Assembly (NCBI RefSeq): GCF_003945345.1
Contig: NZ_AP019308.1
Span: forward strand, 744,001 to 808,000
Length of the DNA stretch: 64,000 nt
From: Paenibacillus baekrokdamisoli
GTDB lineage: Bacteria > Bacillota > Bacilli > Paenibacillales > Paenibacillaceae
Direction of reading: 5' to 3'
Positions within the stretch are counted from its first letter, which is position 1. Every line of letters starts with the position of its first letter. This document shows positions 18,206-26,468 of this stretch, piece after piece. The notes under the pieces were generated by a model. That model was given only the letters and a program-made list of their open reading frames with translations. It was not told where the DNA came from and did no database searches. Made by a program: the position numbers and the translations under genes.

Positions 18206-19276
18206 ATGAGCGATCCGGTTTGTGCGAAGCTTCTTTCTTTAATCGGTACTGCCGATGATGTATGGACGCTTCGCGGCTTGCGGGATCAAATCCACGAGCA
18301 AATGGAAGCTCTGCTCTCTGAACAACCGGTCGAACAATTTTATATGGATCTGAACAGGGTGCATGACGCTTTAATTAAGCGAACGATTGCCCTCTCGGAG
18401 GAGCAGATGGCACGGATGGGGAATGGTTCCCCTCCCGTGCCTTACGCGTATTTATTGTTTGGCAGCGGCGGAAGAGAAGAGCAGACATTATCAAGTGATC
18501 AGGATAGCGGATTAATCTATGGCGACTCTGATGACGAAACAAAGCGGGAAGAAATATCGCAATATTTTAATGTTTTTTCAAAAACGATCGTCGAGCTGTT
18601 GAAGCAAGTGGGTTATCCTCCTTGTGAGGGGGAGGTCATCAGTACCAATAAGCTTTGGAATCAATCACTCTCCGAGTGGAAGAAACAGCTGAATAGCTGG
18701 TTTGAGGACCCGAATTGGGAGCGAGTACGCTACCTGCTTATCGTAGCGGATTGCCGATTGATTTATGGTAAAGAGAGCCTTCTTCTTACACTTCAAGATC
18801 ATTTTTATTCCGATATGTTAAAAAATCCGGTTATCGTGAAGCATATGCTGAATAACACAATGCGTCACAAGATGCTGCTTGGCGTTTTTGGTCAATTACT
18901 TAAGGAGCAGTATGGGGAAGATGCAGGCAGCTTGGACGTGAAGTATGGCGCTTATATTCCCATGGTTAATGCAATTCGACTGCTTAGTATTGAGTGCGGA
19001 CTGCGTCAAACGTCAACATTAGGGCGTATAAGAGGTTTGGTACAGCAAGGGAAGCTATCGCAAGCGAATGCTGATATTTACTCGGATGTATTCCGTTTGT
19101 TTCTAAAGCTTAGACTGATGACAACCGAACGTAATGAGGAAGGTTTCTATTCGAATAGTGGTAAGCTTGCTAGTCGCAGGCTGACGAGGGATATGATCCA
19201 AGAATTGAAAAGCGGGCTGCGAATAGGTAAAAAGCTTCAGCGGAGCGTCTATAAACAAACGATGGGCAGGCTGTAA
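18206..19276 (+). CDS. DUF294 putative signalling nucleotidyltransferase
   Basis: 356 residues. An N-terminal helical region precedes a nucleotidyltransferase core with LLFGSGGREEQTLSSDQDSG, the GS..GR.E....D.D pattern seen in GlnD-type enzymes, then a DUF294 C-terminal helical domain (from about 220). The metal-binding residues look intact, so catalysis is plausible; substrate unknown. The start at 18206 has AGGGGTGAGGG in front and is better than the earlier ATG at 18170, which lies 10 bases after the amtB stop. The exonuclease gene follows 20 bases on; a shared operon with amtB is possible. Confidence 0.83.
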   Translation: MSDPVCAKLLSLIGTADDVWTLRGLRDQIHEQMEALLSEQPVEQFYMDLNRVHDALIKRTIALSEEQMARMGNGSPPVPYAYLLFGSGGREEQTLSSDQDSGLIYGDSDDETKREEISQYFNVFSKTIVELLKQVGYPPCEGEVISTNKLWNQSLSEWKKQLNSWFEDPNWERVRYLLIVADCRLIYGKESLLLTLQDHFYSDMLKNPVIVKHMLNNTMRHKMLLGVFGQLLKEQYGEDAGSLDVKYGAYIPMVNAIRLLSIECGLRQTSTLGRIRGLVQQGKLSQANADIYSDVFRLFLKLRLMTTERNEEGFYSNSGKLASRRLTRDMIQELKSGLRIGKKLQRSVYKQTMGRL

Positions 19277-19296
19277 GTAAGGCGGAGGGGAGAAAG

Positions 19297-20031
19297 ATGA
19301 AAGAGCAAAAAGGCGTCGGGCGGATGTGGCATCTCTACAAAATGGGAGGCATCACACCTGCAATTGCATCTATGCTTGGCGCGCAAAATGCACAGCAAAT
19401 GGCATTCATTCGCTCCATGTCAAAGGATCAACGCAAGGAATCGATCTTGGATCAGCCGCTGCGTGAAATGGAGGTTGTCGTCTTTGATTTGGAAACGACG
19501 GGCTTCTATCCAAGCAATGGGGACGAAATTTTATCGATTGGTGCGATTACACTCAAAGGTGAAGAAATCATAGAGAGTCGCTCCTTTTATAGTCTGGTCA
19601 ATCCAAAGCGCAAGGTACCCAAACATATTATTGAATTGACCGGAATTACCAATGAGATGGCTGGGTCAGCGCCTGATTTGATCCAGGTTCTGCATGACTT
19701 CATGGAATTCGTGGGTAAAAGAATGCTTATTGCTCATGCAAGCGGTCATGATAAGCAGTTTCTCAATGCAGCCTTGTGGCGGACTTCAAAAATAAATCTA
19801 ACACACCGAGTGTTAGATACGATGATGGTGGCCAAATGGCTGGAGCCTAGGCTTGAGGGATACAGTCTAGATGATCTTCTTGAGAATAACGGAATAGAAG
19901 TCACACAGCGGCATCATGCGCTAGAGGACTCGATTATGACAGCTAAGCTCTGGCTGAAATATTTGAAGCGCATTTTGAACCGCAATATTGTAACGTTAGG
20001 TGATCTATACGCCTATCTTAGCAAGCATTAA
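19297..20031 (+). CDS. DEDDh 3'-5' exonuclease (DnaQ-like)
   Basis: 244 residues with a 55-residue leader before the RNase T/DnaQ fold. Exo I is VVVFDLETTGFYPSNGDEI, Exo II is IAHASGHDKQFLN and Exo III is HHALEDSIMTAKLW, giving the DEDDh set. DUF294 proteins and this exonuclease occur side by side in several Bacillota and Proteobacteria, to my recollection, suggesting a nucleotide- or DNA-related partnership. SD GGAGGGGAG precedes the ATG. The 3' end overlaps the convergent JAMM gene by 27 bases. Confidence 0.88.
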   Translation: MKEQKGVGRMWHLYKMGGITPAIASMLGAQNAQQMAFIRSMSKDQRKESILDQPLREMEVVVFDLETTGFYPSNGDEILSIGAITLKGEEIIESRSFYSLVNPKRKVPKHIIELTGITNEMAGSAPDLIQVLHDFMEFVGKRMLIAHASGHDKQFLNAALWRTSKINLTHRVLDTMMVAKWLEPRLEGYSLDDLLENNGIEVTQRHHALEDSIMTAKLWLKYLKRILNRNIVTLGDLYAYLSKH

Positions 20032-20523
20032 AGGCGTGAAAGTCTTCCTGTTATACCAATAGGGCTGCACATCAGGCTGCTCTAAATGGGGGAAGGAAAC
20101 AATCCAGTAAGATACAGCAGGGACGTACTGCATCCCTTCTAGATCCGCGAGACTTGGCAGCGGATTAGTGCTGGGATGCGAATGATAGATGCCGACAAGT
20201 GATTGTCGGTTTTTTTGTATGCGATAAAGGATTGTAATCCAATCGTTCGGATCAAAACGGAAATTTTGATTCGCGTGCTCGGCTGTATTGGATATGGGAT
20301 AGATTTGGTCCACGCTAAGAATGCCGTTCTGCCTCTGATTAATCATCTCAGATGAATGACTGCACGTGAGTACTCCACATGCTTCATTTGGCATATCGGA
20401 CCTGCAGTGGTGTAGCATGGCTTGCCAGGCGTTCACTGTCATTGCTGCCTTGATCGGCTGTTGCTTCCAAGTAGAATGCATCGAAATATTTTTATCAGGG
20501 AATGAGTTTGTATAGCTTGTCAT
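20005..20523 (-). CDS. JAMM/MPN (Mov34) family metallopeptidase
   Basis: 172 residues. The JAMM zinc site is complete: the Glu in PNEACGVL, then HSHPSTNPLPSLADLEG (H-x-H-P-x7-S-x2-D). Bacterial JAMM proteins cleave isopeptide-like bonds or C-terminal tails, for instance on ThiS/MoaD-like sulfur carriers (Mec type), but no carrier gene is adjacent. The first 28 residues are poorly conserved-looking and the true start may be at an inner Met (residue 15 or 28). Tail-to-tail overlap with the exonuclease gene. Confidence 0.83.
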   Translation of the reverse strand: MTSYTNSFPDKNISMHSTWKQQPIKAAMTVNAWQAMLHHCRSDMPNEACGVLTCSHSSEMINQRQNGILSVDQIYPISNTAEHANQNFRFDPNDWITILYRIQKNRQSLVGIYHSHPSTNPLPSLADLEGMQYVPAVSYWIVSFPHLEQPDVQPYWYNRKTFTPLMLAKIGV

Positions 20524-20599
20524 TGATTAAGAAATCCCTTCCTGTACAATCTGCGCAGAACACAATCATTATATCGTTAGCAGGTGAACAGAGGAAGTC

Positions 20600-22003
20600 T
20601 TAGACTTGTTTGTTAACCTTCGCAGGTGGACGGACGCAAACGATGATTAATACACACGCAGCTGCCGCCAGCCCCGCAACAATTCCAAACAGAAGCGTAT
20701 CGGAGCGCTTGGCTATATAGCCAAATAGTGGTGGTCCAATCGCAACGCCGAAGAAGCGCAAGCTGCTGTATAAGGAAGTGACCATTCCGCGATGTGGACG
20801 GTCCACTGAACCGGTAATGAGCGTGTTTAGGCAAGGCAGAAGAAGTCCTGTGCCAATGCTGCTTAATAAGGCGAAACCTATTAAAGCATAAATATTGCTG
20901 TGAAGCCAAGCTGCCATTGCAAGAGATCCGCTCATGAGACCAAGTCCGGTAATCATGAGCTTGCGCATGAGTGAACCGTTCGATTTAATTTTCTTTCCTG
21001 TTAGATAGGAGGTCGCCACAAGGCCGAGAAGAGGAATGGCGAGAACACCTCCCTTTGCAACACCATCGATATGATAAGGTGCTTTCTCAAGCAAGTCAGA
21101 TAGTCTGAATAAGACTCCGAATAAGATAAATAAGCCTAATGAACCCGCTATAAAAGCTGCAAGAAGCCATTTTCCTTTCTCGTGAAAGATCTTTTTGATA
21201 TCAGAGAGGTATACTTTGGCTGAAGTTGCTTTTTTCTCATTAGGAGGTTCCTTTATCATAAGAAGCATAGCGGCAAAAGCAGCAGCGCAGAATAACGGGA
21301 AGGCGAATAAAGGGGCATACCAGGCGATTAGTGCAAGCAATGAACCGAGAATAGGGCTAATGACTTTGCCAGCCCCATTAGAGGCTTCAATTAATCCTAA
21401 TGCTTCACTTTCAGTACCGTCCTTATATTTATCACCAACCAATGCCATTGCGATTGGCGCTGTCCCTGCAGCTCCAATCCCTTGAAGAGCTCTAGCTGCG
21501 ATTAAGAAGCCGTAAGAATGCATAACAGCCGCAATACCTGCTGCAATACCTGCGATGCCATATATGGCCAGTGAAGGAAGTATAATCGCTTTTCGGGAGA
21601 AACGATCAGATAGGAAGCCTGCGAATGGAATAGCAATCGCCGCTGCAAGTGAGAATAAGGTAATGACTAGACTAGCTTGAAAGGAGGAAATGTGAAGTTC
21701 TTTCTCCATATCGGGTAATATAGGGACCAGCATTGAATTGCCTAGAACGAGCACCATTGGAACGGATGCTAATGCGATATATGCCTTCCATTTTCCTTGG
21801 CTGCTTGAATCTGGCTTGTTCTGTTTTTTGCCAGCAGCATGATTCTTGTTCTCAGAGGTGAAAACTTGCATTTTGCTTGATTTATCTGCTGTCCATCTTG
21901 ATTTGACTTTATCCATTATGTTGTTAGCCCCCATGGGTAAATGTGGCGATCTAGTGGTAATGTGCCCCTCAGCTTGAGCATCCATTCTCCGGCGTGGTAA
22001 CAT
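20600..22003 (-). CDS. MFS transporter, multidrug-type
   Basis: Major facilitator protein with about 12 membrane helices. Motif A is clear (GFLSDRFSRKAII), and LIAARALQGIGAAGTAPIAMALV matches the fourth-fifth helix region of DHA1 drug exporters. The open frame gives 467 residues with an unusually long, polar N-terminal tail of about 70 residues; inner starts at residues 24, 30 or 45 are possible and no upstream SD is convincing. Divergent from the thioredoxin gene. The substrate cannot be inferred. Confidence 0.83.
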   Translation of the reverse strand: MLPRRRMDAQAEGHITTRSPHLPMGANNIMDKVKSRWTADKSSKMQVFTSENKNHAAGKKQNKPDSSSQGKWKAYIALASVPMVLVLGNSMLVPILPDMEKELHISSFQASLVITLFSLAAAIAIPFAGFLSDRFSRKAIILPSLAIYGIAGIAAGIAAVMHSYGFLIAARALQGIGAAGTAPIAMALVGDKYKDGTESEALGLIEASNGAGKVISPILGSLLALIAWYAPLFAFPLFCAAAFAAMLLMIKEPPNEKKATSAKVYLSDIKKIFHEKGKWLLAAFIAGSLGLFILFGVLFRLSDLLEKAPYHIDGVAKGGVLAIPLLGLVATSYLTGKKIKSNGSLMRKLMITGLGLMSGSLAMAAWLHSNIYALIGFALLSSIGTGLLLPCLNTLITGSVDRPHRGMVTSLYSSLRFFGVAIGPPLFGYIAKRSDTLLFGIVAGLAAAACVLIIVCVRPPAKVNKQV

Positions 22004-22058
22004 ATAGGTGATAGGTAAACGAAGGTAAACGAATTATCAGAAGGAAAGAAGGCTTAGC

Positions 22059-22619
22059 ATGAAACGTTCTCTTGTGTTATTAGTTGTTGTTCTTCTTTTG
22101 GCAGGCGCAGCTGTTTATCAAAATAGAGGAAAGCAGGAAGTGGCATTAGCCGCTTCTAGCGATATGAAACCGAAACCAGGGTTCACAGCACCCACTTTGC
22201 AGTTGCCCAACCTAAGCGATCAAAGTATGGCAATAGGTGGAAAGCGTGACAAGCTGCTTCTTATTAATTTTTGGGCTTCCTGGTGTGGTCCGTGTGAGCT
22301 CGAAGCACCTGATATGCAGGACTTGTCGGTTAAATACGGCGGACTGCTTGAATTATACGGCGTTAATGCAACGAGCTATGATAAGGAGAGACAAGCTAGA
22401 GAATTCGTTGATCAGCAAAAGCTAACGTTTCCGATCTTGATGGATCGAGATGGAAAAGCGACGGATCTGTATAAAGTCACATCGTTTCCGACCAGTTTGC
22501 TGGTCGATAGTGAGGGAATTGTGAGGGAGCGGATCACAGGCGTGATCACGAAATCAAAGTGGGAAGGGTTAATCGAGAAATGGATTGACCTTAATGAGAG
22601 AGAGAAAGTGAAGAAGTAG
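22059..22619 (+). CDS. TlpA/ResA-like thiol-disulfide oxidoreductase
   Basis: 186 residues with an N-terminal signal anchor (residues 3-20) and an extracytoplasmic thioredoxin fold. The redox site WASWCGPC sits near residue 78, followed by VTSFPTSLLVDSEG with the cis-Pro. ResA-type proteins reduce apocytochrome c heme-binding cysteines or other exported disulfides; which one applies here is open. SD AGAAGGAAAG... lies ahead of the ATG. Ends at a bidirectional terminator facing citramalate synthase. Confidence 0.87.
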   Translation: MKRSLVLLVVVLLLAGAAVYQNRGKQEVALAASSDMKPKPGFTAPTLQLPNLSDQSMAIGGKRDKLLLINFWASWCGPCELEAPDMQDLSVKYGGLLELYGVNATSYDKERQAREFVDQQKLTFPILMDRDGKATDLYKVTSFPTSLLVDSEGIVRERITGVITKSKWEGLIEKWIDLNEREKVKK

Positions 22620-22655
22620 TATTAAGGCAGGCATAAATAGAGCCGGAGACGCAGA

Positions 22656-22695
22656 AAACGCCAAGATTTAGCTGATCAGCTGAATCTTGGCGTTT
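22656..22695. terminator. Bidirectional terminator between convergent genes
   Basis: Near-perfect long stem AAACGCCAAGATT (22656-22668) / AATCTTGGCGTTT (22683-22695), with the inner self-complementary AGCTGATCAGCT. Serves both the thioredoxin gene and the minus-strand cimA. Confidence 0.85.
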
Positions 22696-22715
22696 ATTGT
22701 GTAATAGAAGAAGGA

Positions 22716-24329
22716 TTAGTGATTCACTAATCCGAGCTGTTCACGTGGTTCATCCTGCGTTTTTTTGATTTTGGCCATATTGAGCAGGGCATAGCGGATA
22801 CTGTCTACTAAAGCTTCCCAACTGGCCTCGATCACGTTGCTTGAGACGCCGACTGTATTCCAGGTATTATTGAAATCGGTCGATTCCATAAGCACGCGAA
22901 CCTTGGCAGCTGTAGCATCCTTCTCATCAATAACTCGCACTTTATAATCGACCAAATGAATATTGTTGATACTTGGGTAGAACTGTTCGAGAGACTTGCG
23001 AAGCGCGTTATCAAGGGCATTAACTGGCCCATTACCCTCGGCAGCGGTGTAAACGGTCTGTCCATCCACCTTCACTTTAACGATAGCTTCAGCATTCATG
23101 CCGCCATTCGATTTCTCGACAATTAGCTTCATCGATTCAAGCTTGAAGATTTCGGTCATCTCACCAAAAGCATCACGCAGCAGAAGCTCAAGGGAGGCGT
23201 CGGCTCCTTCGAATTGATAGCCTTGGTGCTCAAGCTCTTTAATACGCTCCATTATTTCCTTCGTTTTGTCATTGTTTGCAGTAACATCGAGTCCAAGCTC
23301 CTGCGCCTTCGAAATAATGTTGCTTTGTCCCGCAAGCTCAGAAACGAGGATGCGCTGCTTGTTGCCGACAAGCTCTGGGCTAATATGCTCATAAGTCTTG
23401 GAGTCCTTCATGATGGCGGAGACATGAATGCCGCCTTTATGAGCAAATGCCGCATTGCCTACGAAAGGCTGTCCAACAGGCATATTCGCATTGGCAATTT
23501 CACTGACATAACGTGCTGTCGTTGTAAGAGATTGCAGTTGTTCATCGCTAATGCAGCGATAATCCATTTTCACTTGGAGATTCGGTATGATTGAGCAAAG
23601 GTTAGCGTTACCACAGCGCTCACCATAACCATTAATGGTTCCCTGTACCTGACGAGCACCCGCTTGAATAGCGGCTAGTGAGTTGGCGACCGCGAGCTCG
23701 CAATCGTTATGGGTGTGTATACCTAGCGGTGCTGTAAGCTCAGCGCGAACACGGGATACAATTTCGTGAATCTCCGATGGCAGCGTACCGCCGTTTGTGT
23801 CACAGAGCACAACCCAATCTGCACCTGCATCTTGTGCTTTGCGCAGCGCCATTAACGCATACTCCGGATTATGTTTGTACCCATCAAAGAAATGCTCCGC
23901 ATCAAAAATCGCTTCGACATTGTTTCTCTTCAAGTAAGCGAAGGAATCGAAGATCATAGCGAGATTCTCTTCGAGTGTGGTTTGAAGGGCTGTACGTACA
24001 TGGAAGTCCCATGACTTGCCTACGAGTGTTGCAGCAGGGACGCCAGACTCCACAATGCGGATCAAGCTGCTGTCCTGATCGGCGATACTGTTCTTCCTTC
24101 TTGTGCTGCCGAATGCAGTAACTTTGGCCTTAAGATTCAAGGCTTTGACACGTTGGAAAAACTCAATATCCTTACTATTGCTTCCGGGATTTCCGCCTTC
24201 GATATAATGAACGCCAAGTGCATCAAGCTTCAGGGCGATTTTTAATTTGTCATCTGCCGAAAGACTAATTCCTTCGCCTTGTGTGCCATCACGCAGCGTG
24301 GTATCAAAAATTGAGATCGAATTTGCCAT
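22716..24329 (-). CDS. cimA: Citramalate synthase (CimA type)
   Basis: Condenses pyruvate with acetyl-CoA to (R)-citramalate, the threonine-independent entry to isoleucine. 537 residues: DRE-TIM barrel starting IFDTTLRDGTQGEGISLS, metal ligands in LGIHTHNDCELAVANSLAAI, then NGYGERCGNANLCSIIPNLQ and a C-terminal LeuA-like allosteric domain (from about 400). The GTQGEG form and the length fit the CimA/TIGR00977 branch rather than 2-isopropylmalate or homocitrate synthase. SD GGAGGC precedes the ATG at 24329. The isoleucine effector is inferred from the family. Confidence 0.9.
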   Translation of the reverse strand: MANSISIFDTTLRDGTQGEGISLSADDKLKIALKLDALGVHYIEGGNPGSNSKDIEFFQRVKALNLKAKVTAFGSTRRKNSIADQDSSLIRIVESGVPAATLVGKSWDFHVRTALQTTLEENLAMIFDSFAYLKRNNVEAIFDAEHFFDGYKHNPEYALMALRKAQDAGADWVVLCDTNGGTLPSEIHEIVSRVRAELTAPLGIHTHNDCELAVANSLAAIQAGARQVQGTINGYGERCGNANLCSIIPNLQVKMDYRCISDEQLQSLTTTARYVSEIANANMPVGQPFVGNAAFAHKGGIHVSAIMKDSKTYEHISPELVGNKQRILVSELAGQSNIISKAQELGLDVTANNDKTKEIMERIKELEHQGYQFEGADASLELLLRDAFGEMTEIFKLESMKLIVEKSNGGMNAEAIVKVKVDGQTVYTAAEGNGPVNALDNALRKSLEQFYPSINNIHLVDYKVRVIDEKDATAAKVRVLMESTDFNNTWNTVGVSSNVIEASWEALVDSIRYALLNMAKIKKTQDEPREQLGLVNH

Positions 24330-24455
24330 GTACCGGATGCCTCCTCTTTTGCTTCCTGATTCCTATCAAAAGACATAATTTCTTATTATAACATGTGTTG
24401 TACAGGGCGTAAATGTAGATCCAAAGTCGGTATTGCTAACAGTAAGGATATCCCG

Positions 24456-24464
24456 TGTTATAAT
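24456..24464 (+). promoter_or_regulatory. Extended -10 promoter of dinB
   Basis: TGTTATAAT at 24456-24464 is a TGn-TATAAT extended -10; no -35 at ideal spacing (TTGCTA lies 20 bases upstream). Start predicted near 24471. Confidence 0.5.
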
Positions 24465-24484
24465 AGATTGCGACCATCTATAAG

Positions 24485-24498
24485 CGAATATATGCTTG
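24485..24498. promoter_or_regulatory. LexA-like SOS box before dinB
   Basis: CGAATATATGCTTG matches 12 of 14 positions of the Gram-positive LexA consensus CGAACRNRYGTTYG. It lies just downstream of the predicted transcription start, suitable for repression. Confidence 0.45.
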
Positions 24499-24535
24499 TA
24501 CGAAACGATAAATGATAACCAAAGGAGAGCCAGTT

Positions 24536-25825
24536 ATGTTGAAGACTGATGAGCCCAAGCTAGCTGGCAAAGGCCGGGTCATTATTCATTTGGATATGAA
24601 TGCTTTCTACTGTTCTGTTCATGAGGCAGAAGAGCCACACCTCTATAAAGGAAGGCCGACAGCTGTAGCAGGCAGCGTAGAGCTTCGAAAAGGAATTATT
24701 GTTACCTCATCCTATGCTGCTCGCAAGCTTGGTGTTAAGACCGGGATGACGGTAAGGCAAGGGATACAATTGTGTCCCGATTTGATACTCATACAGCCGG
24801 ACTTTGAGCTCTATCGTAAATATTCAAAAGGTTTTATGTCCGTGGCTAGACAATATACACCTTTGGTCGAAGCTACATCGATTGACGAATGTTACTTAGA
24901 CATAAGCGGATCGTCCATTTTTGGAGAGCCTTTAGAAATAGCCCATGCCATCCAGGATCGTGTTCAAAGCGAATGGAGCTTACCCTGTTCAATCGGGATC
25001 GCCCCAAACAAGCTTCTTGCGAAAATGGCTTCCGATATGCAGAAGCCTAATGGATTTACGGTGCTTCGTATTCGCGATGTGCCCAGGCTGCTCTGGAATA
25101 AGCCTTGTGATGATTTATTTGGAATCGGCCGCAAGACAGCAGAAAAACTTAAAAAATTGAACATTCGCACATTGGGACAGCTTGCAGCAACCGATGAAGC
25201 CATGCTTGTGAAGCAATTTGGTGTACTTGGCAGCTGGATGAAAGCAGCAGCTCACGGCATCGATCATTCTCCTGTTCACGCGGATCGAGAGCGCAATAAG
25301 TCGATTGGTCATACGACAACACTGCCCAAGAATGTAACAGACCGCGACGAAGTGCACCGTGTGTTATTAAATTTGGCTGATCAGACGGGCAGAAGAATGC
25401 GCCGTCAAAAAATGCTTGCCGCTACGATACAAATTGTAATTCGTAAGCCTGATATGACGACAATAAATCGCTCAAGTACACTCCCCACGCCAACTGATTC
25501 GGCGAGAGATATCCACCGTGAGGCTTGCAAATTATTTGATAAGCATTGGCGTGAAGGTGAGCCGGTGAGATTGCTTGGTGTAACCTTGCAAAACCTATCC
25601 CTACAAGCTGAAACAGCGGTACAGCTTGATATTTTTAATTTTGAAGAGGCACCCAAAAAGGCCGCTCTAACGAAAGCAATGGACATGCTCCGTGATAAAT
25701 TTGGCGAGGACGCCGTGCTTACAGCGGGGATGCTTGGTGATGATCCCTCAGTCCTTATTCGGAACAAACGAATTCGTGGTACATCCTTGCAAACTGATGA
25801 GCATATGTTATATAGTGATGAGTGA
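24536..25825 (+). CDS. dinB: DNA polymerase IV (Y family)
   Basis: Error-prone translesion polymerase, 429 residues from the ATG at 24536 (SD AAAGGAGAG; an earlier start at 24512 lacks one). Active-site acidic residues are in VIIHLDMNAFYCSVHEAE and EATSIDECYLDIS. The little-finger domain follows, then the beta-clamp-binding peptide QLDIF near the C-terminus in AVQLDIFNFEEAP. A LexA-like box upstream suggests SOS control. In B. subtilis one of two DinB paralogues is SOS-regulated. Confidence 0.94.
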   Translation: MLKTDEPKLAGKGRVIIHLDMNAFYCSVHEAEEPHLYKGRPTAVAGSVELRKGIIVTSSYAARKLGVKTGMTVRQGIQLCPDLILIQPDFELYRKYSKGFMSVARQYTPLVEATSIDECYLDISGSSIFGEPLEIAHAIQDRVQSEWSLPCSIGIAPNKLLAKMASDMQKPNGFTVLRIRDVPRLLWNKPCDDLFGIGRKTAEKLKKLNIRTLGQLAATDEAMLVKQFGVLGSWMKAAAHGIDHSPVHADRERNKSIGHTTTLPKNVTDRDEVHRVLLNLADQTGRRMRRQKMLAATIQIVIRKPDMTTINRSSTLPTPTDSARDIHREACKLFDKHWREGEPVRLLGVTLQNLSLQAETAVQLDIFNFEEAPKKAALTKAMDMLRDKFGEDAVLTAGMLGDDPSVLIRNKRIRGTSLQTDEHMLYSDE

Positions 25826-25930
25826 GGTTGTACGTATTACTAGTTAATTAGCGTCTACTTTTGAAACGGGTTATTGCTCGCAGAGAAGTATTCGTAAGCG
25901 TAATGCAAAAATTTTTAGGAGGTCAATTAA

Positions 25931-26167
<237 letters not shown>

Positions 26168-26199
26168 TTTCCTTCCTACTGAATATCTTATACATGTTG

Positions 26200-26236
26200 A
26201 ATCCCATTCCTTATCAGATAAGGAATGGGATTTTTC
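26200..26236. terminator. Intrinsic terminator after fer
   Basis: AATCCCATTCCTTATC (26200-26215) pairs perfectly with GATAAGGAATGGGATT (26217-26232), followed by T residues. Confidence 0.88.
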
Positions 26237-26257
26237 TTGTTTATTCGACAATAATTA

Positions 26258-26287
26258 TTGCCATTCGTTGTAAAATTGAACTAGAAT
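26258..26287 (+). promoter_or_regulatory. Candidate sigma-A promoter of the CHASE2 cyclase operon
   Basis: TTGCCA (26258-26263) and TAGAAT (26282-26287) with an 18-base spacer; the predicted leader is about 175 bases and carries the repeat below. Confidence 0.45.
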
Positions 26288-26359
26288 AAAGAATAGATTA
26301 ATAGAGAGAATTGCCCAGTAGTACTAAGAAGAAAGCGGATACTAGGTTGATGCTTCAGG

Positions 26360-26454
26360 AGCTGTTTCAGGAAGTAAGCAGATAACTAAGTGTATGCTTC
26401 CGAAGTGGTTATCTGCTTTACATAGAAGCTGTTTCAGGAAGTAAGCAGATAACT
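26360..26454 (+). repeat. 28-bp direct repeat with internal hairpin in the cyclase leader
   Basis: Direct copies at 26360-26387 and 26427-26454 share AGCTGTTTCAGGAAGTAAGC followed by AGATAACT. Between them GTTATCTGCTT (26408-26418) is the exact complement of AAGCAGATAAC present in both copies, so the middle segment can pair with either the left or the right copy. The right copy ends just before the SD of the cyclase gene. Confidence 0.85.
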
Positions 26455-26468
26455 TTTAGGAGGCGTAT

